Assembly: GCA_016927855.1 (NCBI GenBank)
Contig: JAFGLV010000048.1
Location: 1 to 33,208, forward strand
Source of the DNA: Sedimentisphaerales bacterium
GTDB taxonomy: Bacteria > Planctomycetota > Phycisphaerae > Sedimentisphaerales > Anaerobacaceae
Length of the DNA: 33,208 nucleotides
Direction: 5' to 3'
Positions within the stretch are counted from its first letter, which is position 1, and every line of letters starts with the position of its first letter. Position numbers and translations under genes: made by a program. Shown here one piece after another: positions 23,859 through 31,632 of this stretch. The notes beneath the pieces were generated by a model. The model was not told the origin of the DNA. It saw only the letters and a program-made list of their open reading frames with translations, and ran no database searches.

Positions 23859-25391
23859 TCAAAGGCGACCGTGGATTTCGGTCAAGTGCCGCAGGCGCTT
23901 CGCCAGGCGGGCGGTCAGCCGACCGTCGCGCATCCGCCAGAACCAGTTGCCCTTGGCCTTGGCGGGGTAGTTCATCCGCGCGTCGGCGCCTAGTCCGAGC
24001 AGGTCCTGCATGGGAATGATCGCCAGGTTCGCGACGCTGGCTTGGGCCAGGCGGATCAGCTCCCAGACAATGTCCGGCGCCGAGACCTTGCGACCGAGGT
24101 AGTCGAACAGACGCCGGCGCCGGTCCCCCACCATTTCCTTATCGAACCAGCCGCGCGTGGTGTTGTTGTCGTGGGTGCCGGTGTAGACGATCGCATTGCG
24201 GATGTGGTTGTGCGGGATATGGGGATTGCGGGTCGGGTCGCCACTGAAGGCGAACTGGAGCACGCGCATGCAGGGGAACTGGTACTTCGTCACCGCCTCG
24301 CGGACATCGGGCGTGATGTGTCCGAGGTCTTCGGCGAAGATGGCCGCGAAGGGGATCCGTTTGAAGAGGGTCGCGAAGAAGCTCTCGCTGGGCGCTTTGA
24401 CCCACTTGCCGTGCATCGCGGTTTTGTGGCTGGCAAGCACCTCCCAATAAGCGACCAATCCTCGGAAGTGATCGATGCGCACCAGATCGAACAAGAGCAG
24501 ATTGTGGCGAATGCGGCGTATCCACCAATCGAAGCCGGTGCTCTCGAGGTAATCCCAGTCGTAAACGGGATTGCCCCAAAGCTGTCCGGTCTTGCTGAAG
24601 TAGTCCGGCGGCACCCCGGCGATGAACTTGGGTCTCTTCGCGGCGGTCAGCTTGAACAACTCGGGATGCGACCAGGCATCGGCGCTGTCGTAGGTGACGT
24701 AGATCGGCACGTCACCGACGACTTGAACGCCCTGCTCGTGACAGTAGCGCTTCAGCTCCAGGTACTGCCGGTAGAAAACGTACTGGAGGAACCGCTCGAA
24801 ATCTATCGATTGCGGATTGATGATTGCGGAGTTCGGATTCGCTCCCAACGCCTTTTTCAATCCACAATCCGCAATCCGCGATCCCAAATCACGCCAGGCT
24901 CTAGGCCAGTCGCACCAGAGGCGCTTCTGGAAGTGCCTGCGGGCCGCGACGAACGTCGCGAAGGGCTCCAGCCAGGCTTGGTGCTCGGCGCAGAAGGCCT
25001 CGAAATCGGCCGGCACCGGACTTGCCTGGAAACGTTTGAAGGCGACATCGAATAGCGCGTATTTGTAGGTCGTCACCTTCGCGAAATCCACCTTGTCGGG
25101 CGGAAACGCCGGTGGCGACGGTATCTCGCGGCGCTGGAGCAAGCCGTCGCGCACCATCAACGCAGGGCTGATCAGGAGCGGATTGCCGGCGAAGGCGGAG
25201 AAACAGTTATAGGGGGAATATCCCGTCGAAGGCGTCGTGTGGTTCAGCGGCAGAATCTGCCAGCAGGTCTGGCCGGCCCGCTTGAGGAAGTCGACAAATC
25301 TATACGTGGCCGGGCCGAAATCACCAATGCCATATTCGGACGGCACGCTGGTTACGTGCAGCAGGATACCGCTGGAACGCTGTTTGAGCAT
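23859..25391 (-). CDS. malQ: 4-alpha-glucanotransferase (amylomaltase, GH77)
   Basis: Transfers alpha-1,4-glucan segments between malto-oligosaccharides; cytoplasmic. The 510-residue protein has all GH77 marks: GILLHVTSVPSEYGIGDFGP at the N-terminus, STGYSPYNCFSAFAGNPLLIS, GDVPIYV, nucleophile D307 in VRIDHFRG, acid/base E354 in FAEDLGHI, and D408 in TGTHDNNT. The catalytic residues sit about 14 positions later than in Thermus amylomaltase. The extra length falls at residues about 165-196, where the coding sequence is a mirrored heptamer repeat. It is the second gene of an operon with the GH57 gene (32-base gap), convergent to glgB. The SD (GGAAA) is modest. Confidence 0.96.
   Translation of the reverse strand: MLKQRSSGILLHVTSVPSEYGIGDFGPATYRFVDFLKRAGQTCWQILPLNHTTPSTGYSPYNCFSAFAGNPLLISPALMVRDGLLQRREIPSPPAFPPDKVDFAKVTTYKYALFDVAFKRFQASPVPADFEAFCAEHQAWLEPFATFVAARRHFQKRLWCDWPRAWRDLGSRIADCGLKKALGANPNSAIINPQSIDFERFLQYVFYRQYLELKRYCHEQGVQVVGDVPIYVTYDSADAWSHPELFKLTAAKRPKFIAGVPPDYFSKTGQLWGNPVYDWDYLESTGFDWWIRRIRHNLLLFDLVRIDHFRGLVAYWEVLASHKTAMHGKWVKAPSESFFATLFKRIPFAAIFAEDLGHITPDVREAVTKYQFPCMRVLQFAFSGDPTRNPHIPHNHIRNAIVYTGTHDNNTTRGWFDKEMVGDRRRRLFDYLGRKVSAPDIVWELIRLAQASVANLAIIPMQDLLGLGADARMNYPAKAKGNWFWRMRDGRLTARLAKRLRHLTEIHGRL
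24801..24892. repeat. Mirrored heptamer repeat inserted in frame in malQ
   Basis: On the plus strand the left arm reads GATTGCG, GATTGAT, GATTGCG, GAGTTCG (24808-24835). The right arm reads CAATCCA, CAATCCG, CAATCCG, CGATCCC (24858-24885). GATTGCGGATTG (24808-24819) is the exact reverse complement of 24865-24876. On the malQ strand it encodes residues about 167-197 without breaking the frame. Confidence 0.8.
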
Positions 25392-25423
25392 GTCTGGATT
25401 TCCGACTTAGGAACAGTAAGGGC

Positions 25424-27853
25424 TTAAGGCAACGCCAGGCCGAGGTGGTGGGCGAGGTTGCCGAAATGCGTGACCCACTTGACGGCTTCCTCGTCGGCCG
25501 AGGCGGCGCGACGCTTCATGTCGGGATAGCGGCGCTTGGCCATGTTGAAGAAGACGTTCTGCGCGTTCTGAAGGTCCAGCCCGGTCGTCAACGTGTGCAG
25601 AATCTCCAGGCTCTCCTCGATCGAGCACAGCAGGTCCACGTCGTCGGGGTCCTCCTGAAGGCGGTCCATGAGGTCGTTGATCCGGTGACTGCCCTCGAAA
25701 CACAGACGCTCCTTGTCCAGGCTCAGCGACAGGCGCTCAGCCTCATCGGCGAGGTTGCGCAGGTGCTGCACGTTGATCTCGTCGGCCTGAATCTCGGCGC
25801 AGAGGTCTTCGTTGAGAATGAACTCCGCCGGCGCCGACAGTGCCTTGGGCAGCGGCATGTTCATATTGCGAATCATCTGCATCAACGCGTAGTTGTGCTC
25901 GTAGAGGTGGCGGAAGGAGCTTTCGATCTCCATCCAGGTGGTCTCGAGCAGCTCGTTGAGAAGCTGGCGCTGCTCGTCCTTGAACAGGTGGCTGAGCGAG
26001 TAGTTCGTGCCGCCGAACTCGACGTTCATCAGCCGCATGACTTCGTTGCTGTCACCCTTGCGGAAGGCGTTGACCAGGTCCGCCTGGACCTTGGCGAACT
26101 CCTCATCGGCCATCCGCGCGCGGACCGAGGCGAAGAGATTGTGATCGCCCAGATAGAAGACCACGAGGTCGCAGGCATGTCGCTCGAAGGTGATCGTCGA
26201 GCGAATGGTGGCCCGGCCGGTGGTGAGCACCTGCATGCCGGCCTCGCGCCGATCGCAGTCGTCCATCGTCGCGGTGTAGCAATAAATCTCGGTCGGGCCT
26301 TCCGTCGTCTCCTCGAAAACCGAACTGAGCGCGAAATGCGCGCCGACGCGGTTGAGGTCGATCCGCGTCGGCTCGACGTAGGCGCGATACACCTCGGCTC
26401 CGTTGGCCAGCAGGCGCACGTTGGTCGGCGCCTGCCCGAGCATGTCTTTGTATTCCGGAACGAGGTCCCAATCCTGGACCTCCTGGCACAACTGCATGGC
26501 GCGGGCGGCGTACTGCATCACCTGCACCGCCTCGATGCCGGAGATGTTATCGAAGAACCAGCCACAGCTCGTATACATGAGCATGGCGTTGCGCTGCATC
26601 TCGAGCAATTTGAGAAACCGGACCTTGTCGCCGCGGTCGATCTCGCGTCCGGTGGATTTGGTGATGAAGTCCTCGACGTTTTCAGGCGAGCGGTCGTTGA
26701 TCACGCCGATGTACTCGTTCCTCAGTTGCCACGGATCGGAGTAATACTTCGACATGTTGTCCTGGTAGGCGGTGCTGACCTTCTCGCGCACCCAATCCAT
26801 CGCCTGGCGCAGCGGGGCGCGCCATTGCTGCTTGCCGGAATTGGCCTGATCGGCGGCACAGCCACAGTTGCTCTTCCAGCGCTCGACGCCGTGCGCACAA
26901 CTCCACGAGCTGTTCTCCCAGATCTCCACATCGTGATCGGGCGGGAACTTCTCGAGATACTCGCCATAGATGGTGATCTTGGCCAGGTTCTTGCTCTCGA
27001 TGTGGTGCAGGCAATAGGCCAGCGCCATGTCGCCGTGACGGTGATGGTGCCCAAAGGATTCGCCATCGGTCGCCACGTGGACCAACCGGGCGCCGTCGCC
27101 ATCCTTGGGAAAGGCATCGAGAAGGCGACCGGCAAAAATCTCGCCGCTGTGGAGCAGGCCGCCATAGGCGATCTCCTGAGAGGCGGGACCGCTGTAGAAG
27201 AACAGCACGATCTGCTTGCCCGACGGGAGGGTACACAGATAGGGAATGCTGGTATCGAGGTCGGCTTCGGTGACGTCTCGCCACTTGCGACCGCCGAACC
27301 GACGGATTCGTCGCGCCTGTCGCGGCGCGAGGATCGTGAATTTGATGCCGTTCTCCGCGAGGACTTCGAGGGACGCCAGGTCCACGGCGGTCTCGGGCAG
27401 CCACATGCCCTCCGGCACCCGCTGAAACCGCTGCTTGAAATCGGCAATTCCCCAGATGACCTGCGTCCGCTTGTCGCGTGTGCTCGACAACGGCATGATC
27501 ATGTGGTTGTAGACCTGGGCCAGCGCGCAGCCATGGCCTGAGAATCGCTCGCGGCTCTTCTTGTCGGCCTCCAGGACCTTGGCGTAGACGTCCGGGGCAT
27601 GGGTCTCGAGCCAGGAAAGGAGAGTCGGCCCAAAGTTGAAGCTGATCCGCTCATAATTGTTGACGATATCGACGATCTTCCGATCCGGCCCGAGGATGCG
27701 CGACGCGGCGTTCTGCCGGTAGCACTCCTCGGTGATCCGGGCATTCCAATCGTGGTAGGGATAGGCCGTATCCTGTAGTTCCACATCTTCCAGCCAGGCG
27801 TTCTCACGCGGCGGCTGGTAGAAATGGCCGTGAATGCAGATATACTTGTCCAT
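25424..27853 (-). CDS. GH57 family enzyme with DUF3536 domain
   Basis: The 809-residue protein opens with the GH57 motif HGHFYQPPREN (residues 8-18). It has the nucleophile region WLPETAVD (E154) and the acid region ATDGESFGHHHRHGD (D263), then SWSCAHGVERW, followed by a large C-terminal helical region typical of DUF3536. Characterised GH57 enzymes act on alpha-glucans (amylases, branching enzymes, amylopullulanases, 4-alpha-glucanotransferases), but the DUF3536 subgroup has no activity I can name with confidence. Context with malQ, glgB and glgE supports an alpha-glucan substrate, possibly debranching. No signal peptide is visible, so it is probably cytoplasmic. AGAGAGG precedes the ATG. A good promoter is at 27963-27991. 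Confidence 0.92.
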   Translation of the reverse strand: MDKYICIHGHFYQPPRENAWLEDVELQDTAYPYHDWNARITEECYRQNAASRILGPDRKIVDIVNNYERISFNFGPTLLSWLETHAPDVYAKVLEADKKSRERFSGHGCALAQVYNHMIMPLSSTRDKRTQVIWGIADFKQRFQRVPEGMWLPETAVDLASLEVLAENGIKFTILAPRQARRIRRFGGRKWRDVTEADLDTSIPYLCTLPSGKQIVLFFYSGPASQEIAYGGLLHSGEIFAGRLLDAFPKDGDGARLVHVATDGESFGHHHRHGDMALAYCLHHIESKNLAKITIYGEYLEKFPPDHDVEIWENSSWSCAHGVERWKSNCGCAADQANSGKQQWRAPLRQAMDWVREKVSTAYQDNMSKYYSDPWQLRNEYIGVINDRSPENVEDFITKSTGREIDRGDKVRFLKLLEMQRNAMLMYTSCGWFFDNISGIEAVQVMQYAARAMQLCQEVQDWDLVPEYKDMLGQAPTNVRLLANGAEVYRAYVEPTRIDLNRVGAHFALSSVFEETTEGPTEIYCYTATMDDCDRREAGMQVLTTGRATIRSTITFERHACDLVVFYLGDHNLFASVRARMADEEFAKVQADLVNAFRKGDSNEVMRLMNVEFGGTNYSLSHLFKDEQRQLLNELLETTWMEIESSFRHLYEHNYALMQMIRNMNMPLPKALSAPAEFILNEDLCAEIQADEINVQHLRNLADEAERLSLSLDKERLCFEGSHRINDLMDRLQEDPDDVDLLCSIEESLEILHTLTTGLDLQNAQNVFFNMAKRRYPDMKRRAASADEEAVKWVTHFGNLAHHLGLALP

Positions 27854-27962
27854 TACATAAACCTCTCTGTGCCTTGGCAGGCACGGCAGCTCTCGTGTCT
27901 TTCAAAGGCCATCTGGGCCCAGCTCGCTACTGCGGCCGCGAGGCCGCGGTGCGAAAAGCGTG

Positions 27963-27991
27963 ATAATACGGCAACCGCCTCCGCCGGGCAA
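27963..27991 (-). promoter_or_regulatory. Sigma-70-type promoter of the GH57-malQ operon
   Basis: On the minus strand TTGCCC (27986-27991), a 17-base spacer, then TATTAT (27963-27968, five of six -10 matches). The leader is about 100 bases. Confidence 0.5.
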
Positions 27992-28060
27992 CCGGTCTTC
28001 CCGATTTCTGGCCTGGCTTGGTCTCTGGATTTGAGGGGGCCCCGTTCGGTTCCTCTACCG

Positions 28061-28089
28061 TTGCCATCCGGCGCATTTGCAGGTAGTAT
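28061..28089 (+). promoter_or_regulatory. Sigma-70-type promoter of the GH78 gene
   Basis: TTGCCA (28061-28066, five of six -35 matches), a 17-base spacer, then TAGTAT (28084-28089, four of six). It lies about 65 bases before the chosen start. Confidence 0.5.
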
Positions 28090-28158
28090 CGACATTTGCT
28101 GGTTCTCAGCTACAGTGCTTCAACCGCTGGGGTTCAACATTGCATGGAGTGCAAGGCT

Positions 28159-30426
28159 ATGACGCCTCCGACCAAGCCAAATGCTTGCCGAAAACGCGCC
28201 TCTATTCCCGCGATATTGCTCCTGTTGGCCCATTCCCCCCAAATTGCCATCGCTATGGCGAAGGAGTCGGCCCCGACAGGTCTGATGTGCGAATTGATGG
28301 CCCGGCCGGAGTTGACGACGATCGCGGACCCCCGGCCCGAATTCGGGTGGGTCGCCGGCCTCACGGTGGAGGGGTCCAGCCAGACGGCTTACCAGATTCT
28401 CGTAGCGTCCGGGCGGGAACAGCTCGCCCAGGGCCAGGCGGACATGTGGGACAGCGGAAAAGTGGCGTCGGCCGAGTCGATCAACGTCGAATACGCCGGT
28501 GAGCCTCTGGCGGCGAACGCAACCTACTACTGGAAGGTACGCGTCTGGGACAGGAACGACCAGACAGGCCCTTACTCGCAGGTTCAGGCGTTCAGTACAG
28601 GAGCACTCAGCGAGCCATACGCTACCACCCGCTATCCGCTCGTGACCACGGCGGTCGAGCCCGTCCGTGTCGTGGAGAAAGGACCGGGGCACTACTTCGT
28701 CGATTTCGGCAAGGCCGCATTCGGCACTGTCGAACTGACCTTGACGAGCCCCGTCTCCCGGACGCCGATCGAGGTCCACCTGGGCGAGGTGGCCACCGAA
28801 AGCGACAGCGTCAATCGCGCTCCCGGCGGGTCGCGGCGCTACCGCAAGATGACCGAGACCGTCGACGCCGGCACCCACACCTACCGGATCGCCATCACAC
28901 CCGACAGCCGCAATACCGGTTCGCAGGCGATCAAGATGCCGGCGTACGTCGGCGAAGTCATGCCGTTTCGATACTGCGAGCTGGTCAACGTCCCGGCCCC
29001 TATCGATACCTCGAGTATTCGCCAGATCGCGGTTCACTATCCGTTCGACGACAACGCTTCCAGCTTCATCTCATCGGACGCAGTCCTCAACGACGTCTGG
29101 GAACTGTGCAAGTACAGCATCAAGGCCACGAGCTTCTGCGGCGTCTATGTCGACGGGGACCGCGAGCGAATTCCCTATGAAGCCGACGCCTACATCAACC
29201 AGTTGTGCCATTATGCGGTGGACCGTGAGTTCACGATGGCGCGCTACACGCATGAATATCTCATCACCCACCCGACCTGGCCGACGGAATGGATCCTGCA
29301 TTCGGTGCTCATGGCCTGGGCCGACTACATGCACACCGCCAACACCGAATCCATCAGGCATTTCTACGCCGACCTGGGAGCCAAGACGCTGATCGCGCTG
29401 GCGCGCGAGGACGGCCTGATCAGCACGCAAACGGGCCTGGTCACGCGCGACGTCCTGCGCTCCATCCACTTCAACGGCCAGCTCCGGGACATCGTCGATT
29501 GGCCGCACGGGAATATCCTCGGCCTCCAGGGTGGCTACGGCGAGACGGATGACTTCGTCTTCAAGCCGATCAACACCGTCGTCAACGCGTTCCACTATCG
29601 GGCGCTCGTTGTCATGAGCCGGATGGCGCAGGCGATCGGCGAGGACGCCGACGCGCAATACTTCGCCGACGCGGCCGCATGGGTCAGGCACTCCTTCAAC
29701 GACAAGCTGCTCGACAAGACCAAAGGAATATACGTCGACGGCGAAGGAACCGATCACAGCGCACTGCATGCGAACATGTTCCCGCTGGCGTTCGGCCTGG
29801 TGCCACCGGAGTATGTCGATTCCGTGGCCCAGTTCGTCAAGAGCCGTGGGATGGTGTGCAGCGTGTACGGCGCTCAGTATCTGCTCGAAGCGCTCTACGA
29901 AGCGGGAGAGGACGACTACGCGCTGGACCTGATGACCGATACCGAGAGCGACCGAAGCTGGCCGCACATGATCTACGACGTCGGCACGACCATCACGATG
30001 GAAGCGTGGGACGCCAAGTACAAGCCCAACCTGGACTGGAACCACGCGTGGGGCGCCGCACCGGCCAACATCATCCCGCGCTACGTCATGGGCATTCAGC
30101 CGCTCGAACCGGGCTTTGCCAAGGTCCGAATCAAGCCCCAGCCCGGTGCGCTCGCCAGCGCCGGCATGGACCTGCCGACCATTCGCGGCACGATCCACGT
30201 GGACTTCACCTCCGCGCAGGACCAGCCCTTCGTCCTGAACGTTCGCACGCCGGTGGGCGTCGAAGCGGTGGTCTATCTCCCCCAACTGGGCAGTGACAGT
30301 CCCGATGTGCGCGTGGATGGGCAGATCGTGCAGGGAGCGCTGACGGACGGGTTTGTGGTGCTCGACGGCGTCGGTCCCGGCGCTCACCGGTTTGAGCGCG
30401 CGGTTCCGTCTGCCGGAGAGCATTAG
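28159..30426 (+). CDS. Secreted alpha-L-rhamnosidase-like protein (GH78)
   Basis: The 755-residue product would release terminal L-rhamnose from glycans outside the cytoplasm. A Sec signal peptide covers about residues 1-33 (SIPAILLLLAHSPQIAIA). An Ig-like N-terminal domain follows (RPEFGWVAG...YQILVASGREQL...YYWKVRVWDRND), then a beta-sandwich (YFVDFGKAAFGTVELTL) and the (alpha/alpha)6 catalytic domain. Its key motifs are DGDRERIPYEADAYINQ (E336, E341) and TITMEAWD (E615), and the C-terminal HAWGAAPANIIPRYVMGI hallmark. It is shorter than many GH78 enzymes; I see no separate carbohydrate-binding module. ATG 28159 is chosen for signal-peptide placement; starts at 28096 and 28144 are possible. 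Convergent with the following operon (17-base gap). Confidence 0.88.
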   Translation: MTPPTKPNACRKRASIPAILLLLAHSPQIAIAMAKESAPTGLMCELMARPELTTIADPRPEFGWVAGLTVEGSSQTAYQILVASGREQLAQGQADMWDSGKVASAESINVEYAGEPLAANATYYWKVRVWDRNDQTGPYSQVQAFSTGALSEPYATTRYPLVTTAVEPVRVVEKGPGHYFVDFGKAAFGTVELTLTSPVSRTPIEVHLGEVATESDSVNRAPGGSRRYRKMTETVDAGTHTYRIAITPDSRNTGSQAIKMPAYVGEVMPFRYCELVNVPAPIDTSSIRQIAVHYPFDDNASSFISSDAVLNDVWELCKYSIKATSFCGVYVDGDRERIPYEADAYINQLCHYAVDREFTMARYTHEYLITHPTWPTEWILHSVLMAWADYMHTANTESIRHFYADLGAKTLIALAREDGLISTQTGLVTRDVLRSIHFNGQLRDIVDWPHGNILGLQGGYGETDDFVFKPINTVVNAFHYRALVVMSRMAQAIGEDADAQYFADAAAWVRHSFNDKLLDKTKGIYVDGEGTDHSALHANMFPLAFGLVPPEYVDSVAQFVKSRGMVCSVYGAQYLLEALYEAGEDDYALDLMTDTESDRSWPHMIYDVGTTITMEAWDAKYKPNLDWNHAWGAAPANIIPRYVMGIQPLEPGFAKVRIKPQPGALASAGMDLPTIRGTIHVDFTSAQDQPFVLNVRTPVGVEAVVYLPQLGSDSPDVRVDGQIVQGALTDGFVVLDGVGPGAHRFERAVPSAGEH

Positions 30427-30443
30427 GCAGGCAGCCCTCTCGC

Positions 30444-31619
30444 CTATTTCAGAAGATTCTCGAAGAGGTACAATCCACCCTTGCCTGGCGCGACGACATC
30501 GATGTCACCGTCGTTATCCAGGTCGGCCGCGGCGGTGTTGATGCCGAAACCTACCAGGCCTCCTTCCGACATCGTATGGCGTGTCCACCGGTGTGCCGCC
30601 TTGTCGAAATCGTAATAGTAGACGCACAGCGGCTCGTTGCCGCCGGGATCGTGACCGTTGTGAGCGTGATAGCGCTTGCCGGTGACGAGCTCGTCGCAGC
30701 CGTCGTTGTCGAGGTCGGCCAGCAGGAGGTAGTGAGGCTGCGACCAGGACTTGTCGAGGAGGGACTTGTGCCAGATGCGCGTGCCCTGCGCGTCGCGGCT
30801 CTGTTCGAGCCAGAAGACGCCGTAATCGTGTCCCAAGCCCCAGAGAATGTCGGAGTCGCCGTCGGCGTCGACATCGCCGACCAGGATGGGAATGCTCGCG
30901 TATCCGAGCTTGAACTCAGGACGCCAGGACCAGCCACCGTCAGCGGTCTGTTCGAGCCAGCCGTTGGGCGTGACGATGTCACAGCGGCCGTCGCGGTTGA
31001 CGTCTGCGGCGCCCAGACCATGACCGGCCGCCTGCTGAGGCAAGGGGTGCTTCTCCCACCTCACACCATGCGGAGCCGATGCATCCCGATGGAATTCGTA
31101 CCAGGCCGCCTGGCCCATGATGTTGGGTAGGACGTCGGGCTGCCGGTCGCCGTTGATGTCCACCACCAGCGCCGTCTCCATGTTGCCGGGCTCATCGACG
31201 TCGATAACCTGCCAGAGACCGCCTTCGACGCCTGGGTTGCGGACCCAGAAGACCTTCTTGTTGTGCCAGGCGGCGCTGACGATATCGGTCCAGCCATCCC
31301 CATCGACGTCCATCGGCAGGTCGGCGAAATCGTGATGGTATCCCCCCTCCTCCTGTACCTGACGCACCACGTGCTTCTGCCAGGACGGAGCTTCGTACCA
31401 GAAGCCACCGCAGAAGATGTCCAGCCTGCTGTCACGATTGACGTCCAGAATGCCAGCGGGTTCGAAACGGGACTCGGCATTGATCGTGTGCAGCTTGAAG
31501 CCCTCTCCCACCTTCAAGGGCGGCACATTCGCATCGGCCGCGTGCACCATTGGAGCGAACCAGCATAGAGAGGCCACCGCAAAAGTCGCCAACGGGTCGA
31601 ACATGCTTCGGGAGTACAT
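30444..31619 (-). CDS. Secreted FG-GAP/VCBS repeat protein
   Basis: The 391-residue protein has a signal peptide (1-27, ending MVHA) and at least five beta-propeller FG-GAP/VCBS repeats with calcium loops: DVNRDSRLDIFCGG, DVDGDGWTDIVSA, DINGDRQPDVLPN, DVNRDGRCDIVTPNG, DVDADGDSDILWG, DLDNDGCDELVTG, DLDNDGDIDVVAPG. Unlike the protein at 1227-2423 it has no dockerin-like tail. The role (binding or lyase-like) is unknown. The start at 31619 is supported by AAGGAG eight bases upstream. It follows the Gfo/Idh/MocA gene by 13 bases, so the two are almost certainly co-transcribed. Confidence 0.88.
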   Translation of the reverse strand: MYSRSMFDPLATFAVASLCWFAPMVHAADANVPPLKVGEGFKLHTINAESRFEPAGILDVNRDSRLDIFCGGFWYEAPSWQKHVVRQVQEEGGYHHDFADLPMDVDGDGWTDIVSAAWHNKKVFWVRNPGVEGGLWQVIDVDEPGNMETALVVDINGDRQPDVLPNIMGQAAWYEFHRDASAPHGVRWEKHPLPQQAAGHGLGAADVNRDGRCDIVTPNGWLEQTADGGWSWRPEFKLGYASIPILVGDVDADGDSDILWGLGHDYGVFWLEQSRDAQGTRIWHKSLLDKSWSQPHYLLLADLDNDGCDELVTGKRYHAHNGHDPGGNEPLCVYYYDFDKAAHRWTRHTMSEGGLVGFGINTAAADLDNDGDIDVVAPGKGGLYLFENLLK

Positions 31620-31632
31620 CGGTGTGTCTCCT

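Larger units (their letters stand above)
27854..28158. other. Divergent control region between the GH57 and GH78 genes
   Basis: Contains one good promoter on each strand (27963-27991 minus, 28061-28089 plus), with about 70 bases between the two -35 boxes. The GH57 leader has two hairpins: GCGGCC-GCGA-GGCCGC (27932-27947) near the predicted RNA 5' end, and GTGCCT-TGGC-AGGCAC (27869-27884) immediately before the ribosome-binding site. No gene is supported. Confidence 0.5.

Noticed and set aside
25445..27541. A 698-codon open frame antisense to the GH57 gene
   Set aside because: Shadow frame; the GH57 motifs on the other strand are intact and have a good ribosome-binding site and promoter.
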